Under the pieces are notes generated by a model. The model saw only the letters and a list, made by a program, of their open reading frames with translations. It searched no databases and was not told the origin of the DNA. From Oceanobacter sp. (lineage in GTDB: Bacteria > Pseudomonadota > Gammaproteobacteria > Pseudomonadales > Oceanobacteraceae), in assembly GCA_002733645.1 (NCBI GenBank), contig NVWL01000012.1, positions 603-64,602 on the forward strand: a stretch of 64,000 nucleotides of DNA, given 5' to 3'. The translations under genes and the position numbers were made by a program. Of this stretch, positions 52,310 to 62,100 are shown piece by piece. The stretch's first letter is position 1. Each line of letters opens with the position of its first letter.

Positions 52310-53686
52310 TTAGTTGGATTTCTTCGGGCGCTCCCAGCCAGAAATATTACGCTGCTTACCACGGGCCACAGCAAGCTCACCATCGCCAACGGCCTTTGTA
52401 ATAATTGAGCCTGCAGCAACGGTGGCGCCTTTTCCAACGCTGACCGGTGCAACTAAGGACGAATTAGAGCCTATAAACGCTCCATCGCCGATGTCCGTCC
52501 GGAATTTATTCACCCCATCGTAATTACACGTAATTGTACCCGCACCAATATTTGCCCCTTCACCGATGGTGGTATCGCCAATATAGGTGAGATGATTCAC
52601 CTTCGAGCCTTTACCGATAAACGACTTTTTCACTTCGCAGAAGTTACCGACACGAGCACCTTCGGCCAATTCAGCCCCAGGGCGTAATCTTGCATAAGGC
52701 CCTAAGTTACATCCGGCATCAACACGGGCATCTTCAATATGACAGAAGGTCTCAACCTTTACGCCGTCACCCAGCTGACTATTACGAATCACCGAGTAAG
52801 CACCAATCGTTACGTTATCCGCCAGTACCACATCGCCTTCAAACACACAGCCAACATCGATAAACACATTGGCGCCAACGGTTAAGCTACCGCGAATATC
52901 AATGCGAGCAGGGTCGGCCAAAGAGACACCTTGGACTAACAAATCATGGGCTAATGAGGCCTGGTAAACACGCTCAAGTCGAGCCAACTGCACACGGTCA
53001 TTAACACCCTCGACTTCAGATTCCGAGGTTGGCTGCAACGCTGTGACAACAACACCATCCGCCACCGCCATCGCGATCACATCGGTTAAGTAATACTCAC
53101 CCTGAGCATTATCTGCTGACAATGCCGGCAACCAAGTATTGAGATACTTGGCAGGCATGGCCATGATGCCGGTGTTAACTTCGGCAATTAGGTGCTGCTC
53201 AGGCGTCGCATCTTTATGCTCAACAATCGCCTGCACCGCATCCTCAGTATTTCGCACGATACGTCCGTATCCATCAGGGTTCGCGAGATTCACCGTTAAC
53301 AGAGCCAACTGGTCTTGAGCAGCAATATCAACCAACTTCTGTAACGTTTGTGTTTGGATCAGTGGTACATCGCCATACAAGATCAACACTAACGCTTCGC
53401 CATCCACATTAGGCATGGCTTGAGCCACCGCGTGTCCTGTGCCCTTTTGCTCTAACTGCTCGGCCCACTGCACACTCGCATCAGCCAAAGAAATTTTCAC
53501 CTGCTCTGCCCCATGCCCGACGACCACGTGCTGAACCGCTCCGGGCAACGCTGACGCTGCATCTAAAACATGGCCCAACATGGGTTTTCCGGCCAGTGGA
53601 TGTAAAACCTTAGGTAGATCTGACTTCATCCGCGAGCCTTTACCCGCAGCAAGAGTAACGACAGCGAGAGGCGTTGTATTAGACAT
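52310..53686 (-). CDS. glmU: Bifunctional UDP-GlcNAc pyrophosphorylase / glucosamine-1-P acetyltransferase
   Basis: A 458-residue enzyme that makes UDP-GlcNAc for peptidoglycan and LPS. The N-terminal uridyltransferase has LAAGKGSRMKSDLPKVLHPLAGKPM; the C-terminal part is a left-handed beta-helix of hexapeptide repeats with NYDGVNKF and the tail RNISGWERP. The start is ATG 53686, with GGAA 6-7 nt upstream; a TTG 18 nt earlier is less likely. Confidence 0.97.
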   Translation of the reverse strand: MSNTTPLAVVTLAAGKGSRMKSDLPKVLHPLAGKPMLGHVLDAASALPGAVQHVVVGHGAEQVKISLADASVQWAEQLEQKGTGHAVAQAMPNVDGEALVLILYGDVPLIQTQTLQKLVDIAAQDQLALLTVNLANPDGYGRIVRNTEDAVQAIVEHKDATPEQHLIAEVNTGIMAMPAKYLNTWLPALSADNAQGEYYLTDVIAMAVADGVVVTALQPTSESEVEGVNDRVQLARLERVYQASLAHDLLVQGVSLADPARIDIRGSLTVGANVFIDVGCVFEGDVVLADNVTIGAYSVIRNSQLGDGVKVETFCHIEDARVDAGCNLGPYARLRPGAELAEGARVGNFCEVKKSFIGKGSKVNHLTYIGDTTIGEGANIGAGTITCNYDGVNKFRTDIGDGAFIGSNSSLVAPVSVGKGATVAAGSIITKAVGDGELAVARGKQRNISGWERPKKSN

Positions 53687-53932
53687 GATGATTTCCGATG
53701 ACAAATTAACTGGTCGCTATTCTAAGGTGACATCACAGGGTTGCAAGGCGCCAATGGCCTAAGTACACGGATTCATTCTGTGACCCGGCGCGCATTAACA
53801 CCCTATATACGTTTATCATCGCCTGAACTTGCACGATGTCACAAAAGGGAGGTAAGGCGTTGGGGTAAAGTTAAGAAACAAGTAGATACACGGCGTCAAA
53901 TAAATTAACATATTTTCACACAATGAGTTACC

Positions 53933-53945
53933 GCGGAATTTCCGC
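53933..53945. promoter_or_regulatory. palindrome upstream of the GH3/RND cluster
   Basis: GCGGAA-T-TTCCGC is a perfect inverted repeat about 127 nt before the first gene of the cluster. It could be a regulator site. The 385-nt gap 53687-54071 holds this, the glmU promoter side and nothing else I can name. Confidence 0.4.
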
Positions 53946-54071
53946 AAATAAATACAACGAATTACCAGATTCTTAGGATTCGGCTTCACAGCCAACAGTA
54001 ACGGACTGCAGACATCCTGACTGCCCAAAAGAGGCAAGTTCAGAACAATAATAAGAAATATTGAGGTTGTT

Positions 54072-54842
54072 ATGTCTAAAGCGAAACTGTCTTGTCGTTT
54101 TTTTAAAACTCGCGAAATCAGCATTGGTACAATGCTAGAGATGCACGAGTTGTTCTCGCAGTACTATCACAATGCTGACCTAGCAACGTTCATCCAGGAT
54201 ATGAATGCTAAAAAAGGCGTGCTTATTTTAAAAAACAAAACCGAGAACCGTATTGTCGGTTTCAGCACGTACAACGAGATCGAGCTTGAGCACAATGGCC
54301 GCCGTGCTATCGGTGTGTTCAGTGGCGATACCATTGTTGAAGAAGCTTACTGGGGCAATAAGAAGATGCACACCACGTTCGCAATGAAGATGCTTGCGAC
54401 CAAGGTTAAAAACCCTTCAGCTCACGTCTTTTGGTTACTCATTTCTAAAGGTTACAAAACCTATTTATTGATGACCAACAACTTCCAACGCTTTTACCCG
54501 TGCCACAACAAGCGCGATGTCGAGCTCGAAGGCTTGGTAGACCAGTACTGTAATAAACTCTACCCGTCTTACTACAACCAAGAAAAACGCATTCTCGACT
54601 TTGGTGAGGGTTACCATTCATTAAAAAACGACGCCGCCAACATCGACATCACTCCGGGAATGCGTGCCAGCAACGACAATATTCACTTCTTTGATAATAA
54701 GAATCCAGAATGGCGTCGTGGTACAGAAATGCCATGCATTGGAGAGATATCATTCGCTACTATCTGGCACTTCTTTGGCAAGATGATGTCTGGATTCCTT
54801 CCAAGCCGTAAACGCCTCAAGGCTCAGAAAGTCGTCGCATAA
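54072..54842 (+). CDS. GNAT-fold acyltransferase-like protein (cluster gene 1)
   Basis: A 256-residue protein. The segment VLILKNKTENRIVGFSTYNEIELEHNGRRAIGVFSGDTIVEEAYWG, followed by FWLLISKGYKTYLLMTNNFQRFYP, has the strand order of GNAT and N-acyl-amino-acid-synthase-type acyltransferases. No signal or membrane helix is visible, although the C-terminus (IWHFFGKMMSGFLP with a basic tail) may touch a membrane. A GAGG precedes the ATG. It is the first of five co-directional genes that continue to 62447, though a hairpin at 54883 may end part of its transcript. Confidence 0.75.
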   Translation: MSKAKLSCRFFKTREISIGTMLEMHELFSQYYHNADLATFIQDMNAKKGVLILKNKTENRIVGFSTYNEIELEHNGRRAIGVFSGDTIVEEAYWGNKKMHTTFAMKMLATKVKNPSAHVFWLLISKGYKTYLLMTNNFQRFYPCHNKRDVELEGLVDQYCNKLYPSYYNQEKRILDFGEGYHSLKNDAANIDITPGMRASNDNIHFFDNKNPEWRRGTEMPCIGEISFATIWHFFGKMMSGFLPSRKRLKAQKVVA

Positions 54843-54882
54843 ACACCGCCTTGGCTCAAAGTGTGACATAGTGCGCCAAACC

Positions 54883-54910
54883 CCGCCCTCAGTGGCGGGA
54901 AATAATTTTG
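54883..54910 (+). terminator. hairpin after cluster gene 1
   Basis: CCCGCC (54883-54888) and GGCGGG (54895-54900) with a 6-nt loop, followed by AAATAATTTT. The T tract is short, so termination may be partial. The rest of the 341-nt gap 54843-55183 shows no gene. Confidence 0.55.
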
Positions 54911-55183
54911 TTCTATGCAACTTTGTGATTAAATTGGCGGCGTATTTCGGCTCTCAGAATTAGTCTTCTTTGGGGTCGTCGTGCGAACAATAAATAAAAA
55001 ATATAATATTCTCACAGAGAACCAGCGGAGCCTTCTCCTGCCTCCCCTACATTGAAGGCAAGAGTACACCACGCTTATCGCTTGATCGTCGTGCACGACA
55101 CTGAACCTGAGGTTTTGTTGTTCTCGTGGGAAATTGACCGTATGTCACCGCCACGTTATCGAGAAACTACAGGAGCCTCTCAG

Positions 55184-56848
55184 ATGTCTGCTCTCCAGAA
55201 CCTGACCACATCGTTATTGCACTTTGCATCAGCTACATTGACTCGCCAAGGTGCGAAAAAGTTTGTTGAAGCCAGTCGCGATATTGAAACATTGCAGCGT
55301 AATATTCTGAAAGACACGCTCGCGCAGGTCGTCGGTTCGGAATCGGCCCGCAAACACAGCTTAACGGCTGACATGTCGGTTGAAGATTTCCAGAAAAACG
55401 TGCCTATCACGGATTATGATTACTGGCATGACATGATCGTTGAGCAGCAAAAAACCGGCAAGCCGATGTTATCGACGGCAAGCTGTGATCGCTACCAGCC
55501 TACCAGTGGCTCAACCTCTAAAATCAAATGGATTCCGTACACTCGCCCCTTCCTAGATCAAGCAGATGAAGCCATCAGCCCTTGGATGTCTGACTTATAC
55601 GCCAACTTCCCGGGCATCAAGAAAGGCCGCCATTACTGGTCGTTATCTTGGGTGCCAAGTGACCTACGTGATGCCGTTAGCGATAGCATCAATGACGACC
55701 TTCAGTTGTTACCTTGGTGGAAACGCCTGTTTATGGCCGGCACGATGGCCGTGCCTGAAGGTGTTTCGCGTGCCGAAAGCTCGGAAGAATCGTTTTTTGC
55801 TACCTCATGCTACTTAGTTGCTGCTACCGATTTATCTTTTATCTCGGTATGGAGTCCAACGTTCGCCATGAGCTTGCTGCAAATGATGCAGGAGCATCGC
55901 GAAAAGATTGCCCAAGTGTTAGACACTGGCACATGGGTTGCCCCGTTCGATAGCTTGAAAGACCTTCAAGCACCGGTTAACAAACAAGCCGCCGCCTATC
56001 TGCGTCAGTGGGATGGCGAAGTAACACCCGCCTTCACGAAAGCAATCTGGCCAAAACTTGCGTTAATTAGCTCTTGGGATACCTCCTCATCAAAAGGCTG
56101 GGCCGAAAAACTGCACGCCCTATTCCCACACAGTGGCTTCCAAGGCAAAGGGCTTTTCGCCACAGAAGGCGTGGTTACCTTCCCGATGGGTGATGATTAC
56201 CCTCTCGCGGCGAGCAGTCACTTCTACGAATTTGAAGACTTAGATACCAACGAAATTATTTGTAGCTGGGATTTAAAACAAGGCATGCGTGTGCGCCCAA
56301 TCATGACTACTGGCAACGGCTTGCTACGCTACGCCACCAAGGACATGCTTGAAGTCACCGGCTTCATTAATGAATGTCCGGCATTGCGCTTTATCAGCCG
56401 CATTGATGGTGTTGATATGGTCGGCGAAAAACTATCCCCAGACAGCGCGGTGAAATTGATTGATCATTTCAGCGGCGTAAAAGGCATGTCACCGGTCACG
56501 CTTCTGGCCTTACCGTCATCGGATGTTCGTTCGAAACCTCTTTACGCCCTTCTGTGTAATGGCGGCTCCGAAGCGGAAGCCGCACGTGATGAACTTAGCG
56601 CACTGTTAGAAGAACAGTTATGCCAGCACTTCCATTACAAACTTGCACGCGAACTGGGCCAGCTTGGCCACGCTGAAATGCTCATTGTTCCTGATGCGAT
56701 GGAAGTCTACACCGAGCATAAAATTGCCGGCGGCATGGTGGCCGGTAATATCAAAATTGAACCCCTGGTTCTGTGGCAGAGCGATCAGCTACCTACGGCC
56801 ATTCGCGCTATTTTACAAAACTCAAATGCCGCGGAGGCGGGTGCATGA
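55184..56848 (+). CDS. GH3-family acyl-adenylating enzyme (cluster gene 2)
   Basis: A 554-residue ANL-type enzyme of the GH3 family. Plant members join amino acids to acyl acids such as jasmonate or auxin through an acyl-adenylate; bacterial members have mostly unknown substrates. Motif 1 is PTSGSTSKIKWIP at residues 106-118, motif 2 is FATEGVVTFP near 324-333, motif 3 is DGVDMVGEKLS near 407-417. Start: AGGAG at 55171-55175 lies 8 nt before ATG 55184; the frame is open from 55052 but that part is not GH3-like. Its stop overlaps the next start as ATGA. Confidence 0.88.
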   Translation: MSALQNLTTSLLHFASATLTRQGAKKFVEASRDIETLQRNILKDTLAQVVGSESARKHSLTADMSVEDFQKNVPITDYDYWHDMIVEQQKTGKPMLSTASCDRYQPTSGSTSKIKWIPYTRPFLDQADEAISPWMSDLYANFPGIKKGRHYWSLSWVPSDLRDAVSDSINDDLQLLPWWKRLFMAGTMAVPEGVSRAESSEESFFATSCYLVAATDLSFISVWSPTFAMSLLQMMQEHREKIAQVLDTGTWVAPFDSLKDLQAPVNKQAAAYLRQWDGEVTPAFTKAIWPKLALISSWDTSSSKGWAEKLHALFPHSGFQGKGLFATEGVVTFPMGDDYPLAASSHFYEFEDLDTNEIICSWDLKQGMRVRPIMTTGNGLLRYATKDMLEVTGFINECPALRFISRIDGVDMVGEKLSPDSAVKLIDHFSGVKGMSPVTLLALPSSDVRSKPLYALLCNGGSEAEAARDELSALLEEQLCQHFHYKLARELGQLGHAEMLIVPDAMEVYTEHKIAGGMVAGNIKIEPLVLWQSDQLPTAIRAILQNSNAAEAGA

Positions 56849-57945
56849 GCCAGCGTTTTCTTGTTCGCCCCACTCAAGAATCTGATGCTGATGGCTTACA
56901 AGAGCTGTTAGCCGATACGCCCCAAGAGGGGAGTATCATGCTGAACTTTGAACGCCAACCTAATTATTTTTGGGCAACTGACATCGGCACCAGCGAACCT
57001 GACTTATGGGTAATGGAAGACACACAAGATAATCGCGTGGCCGGTGCTTTTAGCATGGGGAAGCGCGATGTTTTTGTTAATGGTATAAAAACACCGATGC
57101 GCTACGGCAGCGATCTTCGTATTCATCGGGATTACCAAGGTGGACGCGCGTTGTTACGGTTATTTAAATCATTAACAACCGCTTTAGGAGACGATATTTA
57201 TCAGACCGTGATACTTGAAGAAAACCAAGCATCCTTAGCAACGGTAGGAAGTGGCCGCCTGAAAATACAACCTAAGTACTACCCTGCGGGTCGACACCGT
57301 ACAAATATGATAGAGCTACGTCGTAAAGAAAAGTACACGGCAAATAGCAGCGTTCGTCGAGCCACGACTGACGACATTGCAGCCATGCAGGATTTTTTTG
57401 ATCTCAACGCCGCTGAAAAACAGTTTTACCCAAGCTATGATTTTTCACTCATCGGCTCAGATGACTCTTACTACCGTAATATTAAACTAGAAGATTTTTT
57501 CTTAGCGTTTTTGGATGATGAACTCGTCGGGATGACTGGGCTTTGGGATCAAAAAGGATTCAAACAAACTCGTATTACTGGCTATTCGAAGGGCATTCAA
57601 TACGCTCGCCCTTTTTACAACCTCTACACCAAAATATTTGGTGGTTTATCGTTACCTCCTGCGGGCTCCCTCACAAGTTATGTGTACTTACACAGCACCG
57701 TTATAAAGAATAATGATAAGCAGATCTTTGCTGATTTATTAGCAACCGCTCGCGATGAATTAGCAAACAGTCCATACGATGCACTGGTGGTTGGTTTTGA
57801 TGAAAACGATCCATTGCACGAAGTGACTGATAAGTACAAAAAAATAGAATTATTTAGCCTGCACTTTATGTGCGGTTTTGGCGATGATCCCATGGATGAC
57901 ATTGGTCGCGATAAGCTGATGTATCTGGAAACTGCGCGCTTGTAA
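56845..57945 (+). CDS. GNAT acetyltransferase-like protein (cluster gene 3)
   Basis: A 366-residue protein, long enough for two GNAT folds. The N-terminal half has FLVRPTQESDADGLQELLADTP, AGAFSMGKRDVFVNG and RYGSDLRIHRDYQGGRALLRL, with RDYQGGRALL resembling the acetyl-CoA loop. The second half restarts with VRRATTDDIAAMQDFF. It overlaps the GH3 gene by 4 nt and is probably co-translated, which ties the acyltransferase to the GH3 reaction. Confidence 0.85.
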   Translation: MSQRFLVRPTQESDADGLQELLADTPQEGSIMLNFERQPNYFWATDIGTSEPDLWVMEDTQDNRVAGAFSMGKRDVFVNGIKTPMRYGSDLRIHRDYQGGRALLRLFKSLTTALGDDIYQTVILEENQASLATVGSGRLKIQPKYYPAGRHRTNMIELRRKEKYTANSSVRRATTDDIAAMQDFFDLNAAEKQFYPSYDFSLIGSDDSYYRNIKLEDFFLAFLDDELVGMTGLWDQKGFKQTRITGYSKGIQYARPFYNLYTKIFGGLSLPPAGSLTSYVYLHSTVIKNNDKQIFADLLATARDELANSPYDALVVGFDENDPLHEVTDKYKKIELFSLHFMCGFGDDPMDDIGRDKLMYLETARL

Positions 57946-58014
57946 TCTAATATACAACGCAACAGAATCATCAAATATGGGAAATCATTCCCCTGACTGA
58001 ATACAGAGATTCAC

Positions 58015-59166
58015 ATGAAGAACGTTAAATTCAGCATTCTTGTTCTAAGCATTCTTATTGTCGGAGGAATTGGTGGCTATTTTATCTATACCTTTGCACC
58101 CATGCCTACCTCTGGTGCCAAACCGGTAATTCTCCCTGTGGTGCCTTACATTGAGGTAACGATATCCAGCCGTTCTATACCGGTCTATTCTCGAGGACGA
58201 GTCCAGGCGGCAAGCGTGCACAAAATCACTAGCCAAGTATCTGGCCTAGTAACGAACGTCTCGCCTCTTCTTAAAAAAGGAGCGCAGATCACCGAGGGCG
58301 AGTTACTGGCGCAAATTGATGAGCAGCCTCTAATCTTGGACATTGCCCAAAGAAAAGCCACCCTTTCACAAACAAAATTAAGACTAGAAGAAACCCAGGC
58401 CAATGCTCGGGTAGCTCGCAAACAAACAGGACGAAACGCTTCAGACTATGCTCGATTTGTCCCCCAATTAGAATACGCAAACAGCCAAGTAGAAGCAGCT
58501 CAAGCAGCTGTTGATTATGCTTATACCCAATTAGAAGAAGCTAAAATTACCGCCCCTATTTCTGGCAAAGTACTCGAAACCTTCATCGATGAAGGTGATT
58601 TGGTGCAAACCGGCTCTCCCATTGCCGTCATCAATAGTATGAACGATATGGAAATACGTTTACCCCTGAACGATCGCGAACTCATTATCACAGGAGCTAA
58701 CAAAACCGGCTCCGATAATGATGGCCCTGTCTCTCTACCCGAAGTTTATCTTACCGACTTTGAGAGCAAGGACCGTTGGAAAGGATATATCGTTCGTACA
58801 GATGGGATGCGTAGCCAAAACCAATTGCTCTACGTTATTGCACAAGTGCGTGGTGATAATGTGTTTAGTGATATGGGCCGCAGATTAGTACCAGGATCTT
58901 TTGTTGAGGCGGATATTCGAGGGCGAGAAATAGATGACTTACGCGTGATGCCTCGTGATGTACTGCAACCTGAAGACTCTATCTGGGTGATCTCTCCGGA
59001 CAACCACATCCAACGTCAGGAAGTCTCTGTGGTATACCGTGGTCGTGACAGTGTTTACATCGAAACCCGATTACCACCGGGAACCAAAGTGGTTTCTGGT
59101 GGGTTTCACCGTTTAATCGAAGGTATGGAAGTTCGCCCGATTCCGGCCACCGATGCAGTTAAATAA
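58015..59166 (+). CDS. RND efflux periplasmic adaptor (cluster gene 4)
   Basis: A 383-residue membrane-fusion protein of the HlyD/AcrA family. The N-terminal helix is about residues 6-26. The lipoyl half-motifs, the hairpin (about 100-155; TLSQTKLRLEETQANARVARKQ) and the beta-barrel with APISGKVLETFIDEGDLV follow. Cys is absent at the N-terminus, so it is anchored by the helix, not by lipid. It lies 14 nt before the permease gene. Confidence 0.94.
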   Translation: MKNVKFSILVLSILIVGGIGGYFIYTFAPMPTSGAKPVILPVVPYIEVTISSRSIPVYSRGRVQAASVHKITSQVSGLVTNVSPLLKKGAQITEGELLAQIDEQPLILDIAQRKATLSQTKLRLEETQANARVARKQTGRNASDYARFVPQLEYANSQVEAAQAAVDYAYTQLEEAKITAPISGKVLETFIDEGDLVQTGSPIAVINSMNDMEIRLPLNDRELIITGANKTGSDNDGPVSLPEVYLTDFESKDRWKGYIVRTDGMRSQNQLLYVIAQVRGDNVFSDMGRRLVPGSFVEADIRGREIDDLRVMPRDVLQPEDSIWVISPDNHIQRQEVSVVYRGRDSVYIETRLPPGTKVVSGGFHRLIEGMEVRPIPATDAVK

Positions 59167-59180
59167 GCTGAGATAACGTC

Positions 59181-62100
59181 ATGAAAGCAATAATAAGTTG
59201 GTTTGCGCACAACCCTGTCGCTGCAAACCTGATGATGGCCTGTATTCTTATTCTTGGCGTATTGTCACTTCCGGATACCCGTAAAGAGCTAATACCAAAC
59301 GTCTCTCTTGAACGTATTGGCATTACTAGCCGACTACCAGGTGCTGCGGTTGAAACCATTGAAACCAGTATTTGTCGCCCGATTGAAAATCGAATTTACG
59401 ACATCCAAGGCACTATTGAATTAACCTCCATGTCATACGATGGATATTGCTCTGTCACCGTTGACGTTGAAGAGGGATATGTCACTAAAGAAATTATTGA
59501 TGACATCAAATCACGCCTTGATGACCCGGATTTATTACCAAAAGAAGCCAGCGCCGCTGAGGTCATAGAACTATCTATTCGCAACCGAGTGACGAAATTA
59601 ATTATTAGCGGCCCCGTTGGCTACTCTGTACTGACTAGCTCGGCGCACCAATTACGAAATCGATTACTAGAATCTAATGAAATATCGGTCATTGATTTAA
59701 AAGATATGAAGAAGCCGGAAATCACCATGTCGATTCCGTCTTTTGTTCTTGAGCAGTATTCACTGAGCTATACCGAAATTGCGTCCATGATTCAAAAACA
59801 AACCGGCTATCTCGCGGGGGGTGTTTTATCAACGCTGGAGGGGGATGTATTAATCACCAGTGATGCATTTCGTGATACTACCGAGAAGTATCAGCAGATT
59901 GTTGTCATGTCTGACCCTGATGGCGGTGAAGTACTGCTGGGTGATATTGCGACGATTGTCGATACTCGTCACTTCAGTAAAGCTCGCGCATCTTTTGATG
60001 AATTACCGGCCGTCTCCATTGACGTTTACCGTGTTGGTAATCAAAACATTACGGATATATCAACGCGTATTCGTGCAGAGCTAGGCTACATAGATTTACC
60101 TGCCAATGTTGATGTCTACATCTGGCAAGACGAAGCTAAAAACTTTAAGAACCGTGTAGATTTACTGGTAGATAACGCATTCAGCGGGTTACTTCTTCTA
60201 TTCACTGTATTATTACTATTCCTGAGTGCGCGCCTATCATTCTGGGTAAGTATTGGCATCCCTATTTCCTTCTTAGGTGCTTTTTTCTTGTTACCTATTT
60301 TTGATGTATCCATCAATTTCATTTCATTATTTGCTTTTATTTTGGTGCTCGGGATTGTCGTAGATGATGCTGTGGTGGTAGGTGAATCTATTCATCATAA
60401 AAATGAACAAGGGCTTGTCGGAGTAGATGCTGCACTACAAGGCACTTTTGAGGTTTATAAACCAATTATATTTGCTGTGTTAACCACAATCATTGCCTTC
60501 TTACCATTGCTCAATTTACCTGGGCCTGAAGGAAAATTGATGCGTGCTATTCCGATAGTAGTTATCGCAACTCTCATATTCTCCATCATTGAATCACTGC
60601 TTATCCTGCCTGCGCATTTAAGTAACGGAAAATACAATCCAAAGGCAAAAAAGACCTGGTTAAGCCGTGTTCACCAACGCTTTTCTGACTTTATGGATTG
60701 GCTTATTAAGCGTTTCTATACTCCATTGCTAACCCTCTGCTTGCGTAACAAAGGCGTTGTCGTTGTTTTATTCACAATGATATTCAGCATGTTTATCATG
60801 TTGATGAGTCAAGGTTGGATTAAAACCGTGCTATTTGCCGCCATCGAAGCGGATACCGTTGTTGCTAATGTCCAATTCCCTGAAGGTACTCCCCGTAGCA
60901 AAACCGAAGCGGCCATACGTACTTTAGAGCAAGCAGCAGATCGAGTTGCTGAGGAGTATCGTGGTCGAGGTATTGAAGCCGTGAGTCATATGTATTCCGT
61001 GGTTGGCCCGAAAAATATTTATCTGCAATCACAAAGTGATGATGATATCGACCATACAGCACAAGTAGTTCTTGAGTTAGCCGCTCCTGAAACCCGAACA
61101 TTTAGCGGCCAAGAGCTATTAGCTCGCTGGCGCGAAAGTACGGGTGAAATACAAGATGTACTTGGGCTGAGTTTTAGCGCCAGTATGAATGCCGCAAAGC
61201 CCGATGTGTACATCGAATTCTCTGGTTATGACCTAAAAGAAATGTATCGTCTATCCGATGAATTAGCCGAGCATCTTAAAAGCTACGACGGCATTTTTGA
61301 TATACATACATCTCATGAAGAGGAAAGAACTGAAGCTGAAATTAAACTTCGAAATAACGCTTCATCCCTTGGCCTAACACTGGAAACTGTTGTAGGCCAG
61401 ATTAATCGAGCGTTCCATGGCAATGTCGTCCAGCGAATTCAAACCAAAGACGAAGAAGTAGAGGTGTGGTTAGGACTGCCTGAAAATGAACGATCTTCTT
61501 CTTGGTATCTTGAAAACATGCATATTGAATATGCGCCGGATCAATACGTTCCTCTGAGTGCTGTCGCTGATGTCATTTATCGCCCATCGAAAACCCATAT
61601 TAAACGCTACGAGCGTAAGCGCATAAACTCCGTGTCTGCTTATGTCGATCCTGCAGTTAACTCTGCTGAAGGTATTAATGCAGACTTATCTGAGAATTAC
61701 TTAAATGGTCTAGTAAGCAATAGTCCTGGGATTTCTTGGGATGTCGGCGGTTATCAGCGAGCCGTTCAGTTTTTTCTAAGCATATTAACCGAATATTATA
61801 TTATGGCCATTCTAGCCATGTATCTTTTAATGGCCATACTGTTCTCGTCATACACACAGCCACTACTGGTTCTTTATGCTATCCCGTTTGGTTTGCTAGG
61901 TTCAGTCGTTGGTCACGTATGGCTAGGTCTTGAGATGACCCTGTGGTCATTTGTTGGCATGGTTGCGGTCTCAGGTGTAGTAGTGAACGATAACTTGGTA
62001 TTGATGGATTACATTAATACTAAACGAGCACAGGGCGAAAATTTATACGTGGCAATCATGGCAGCCGGAAAAATTCGTTTCCGACCAATCATGCTTACTT

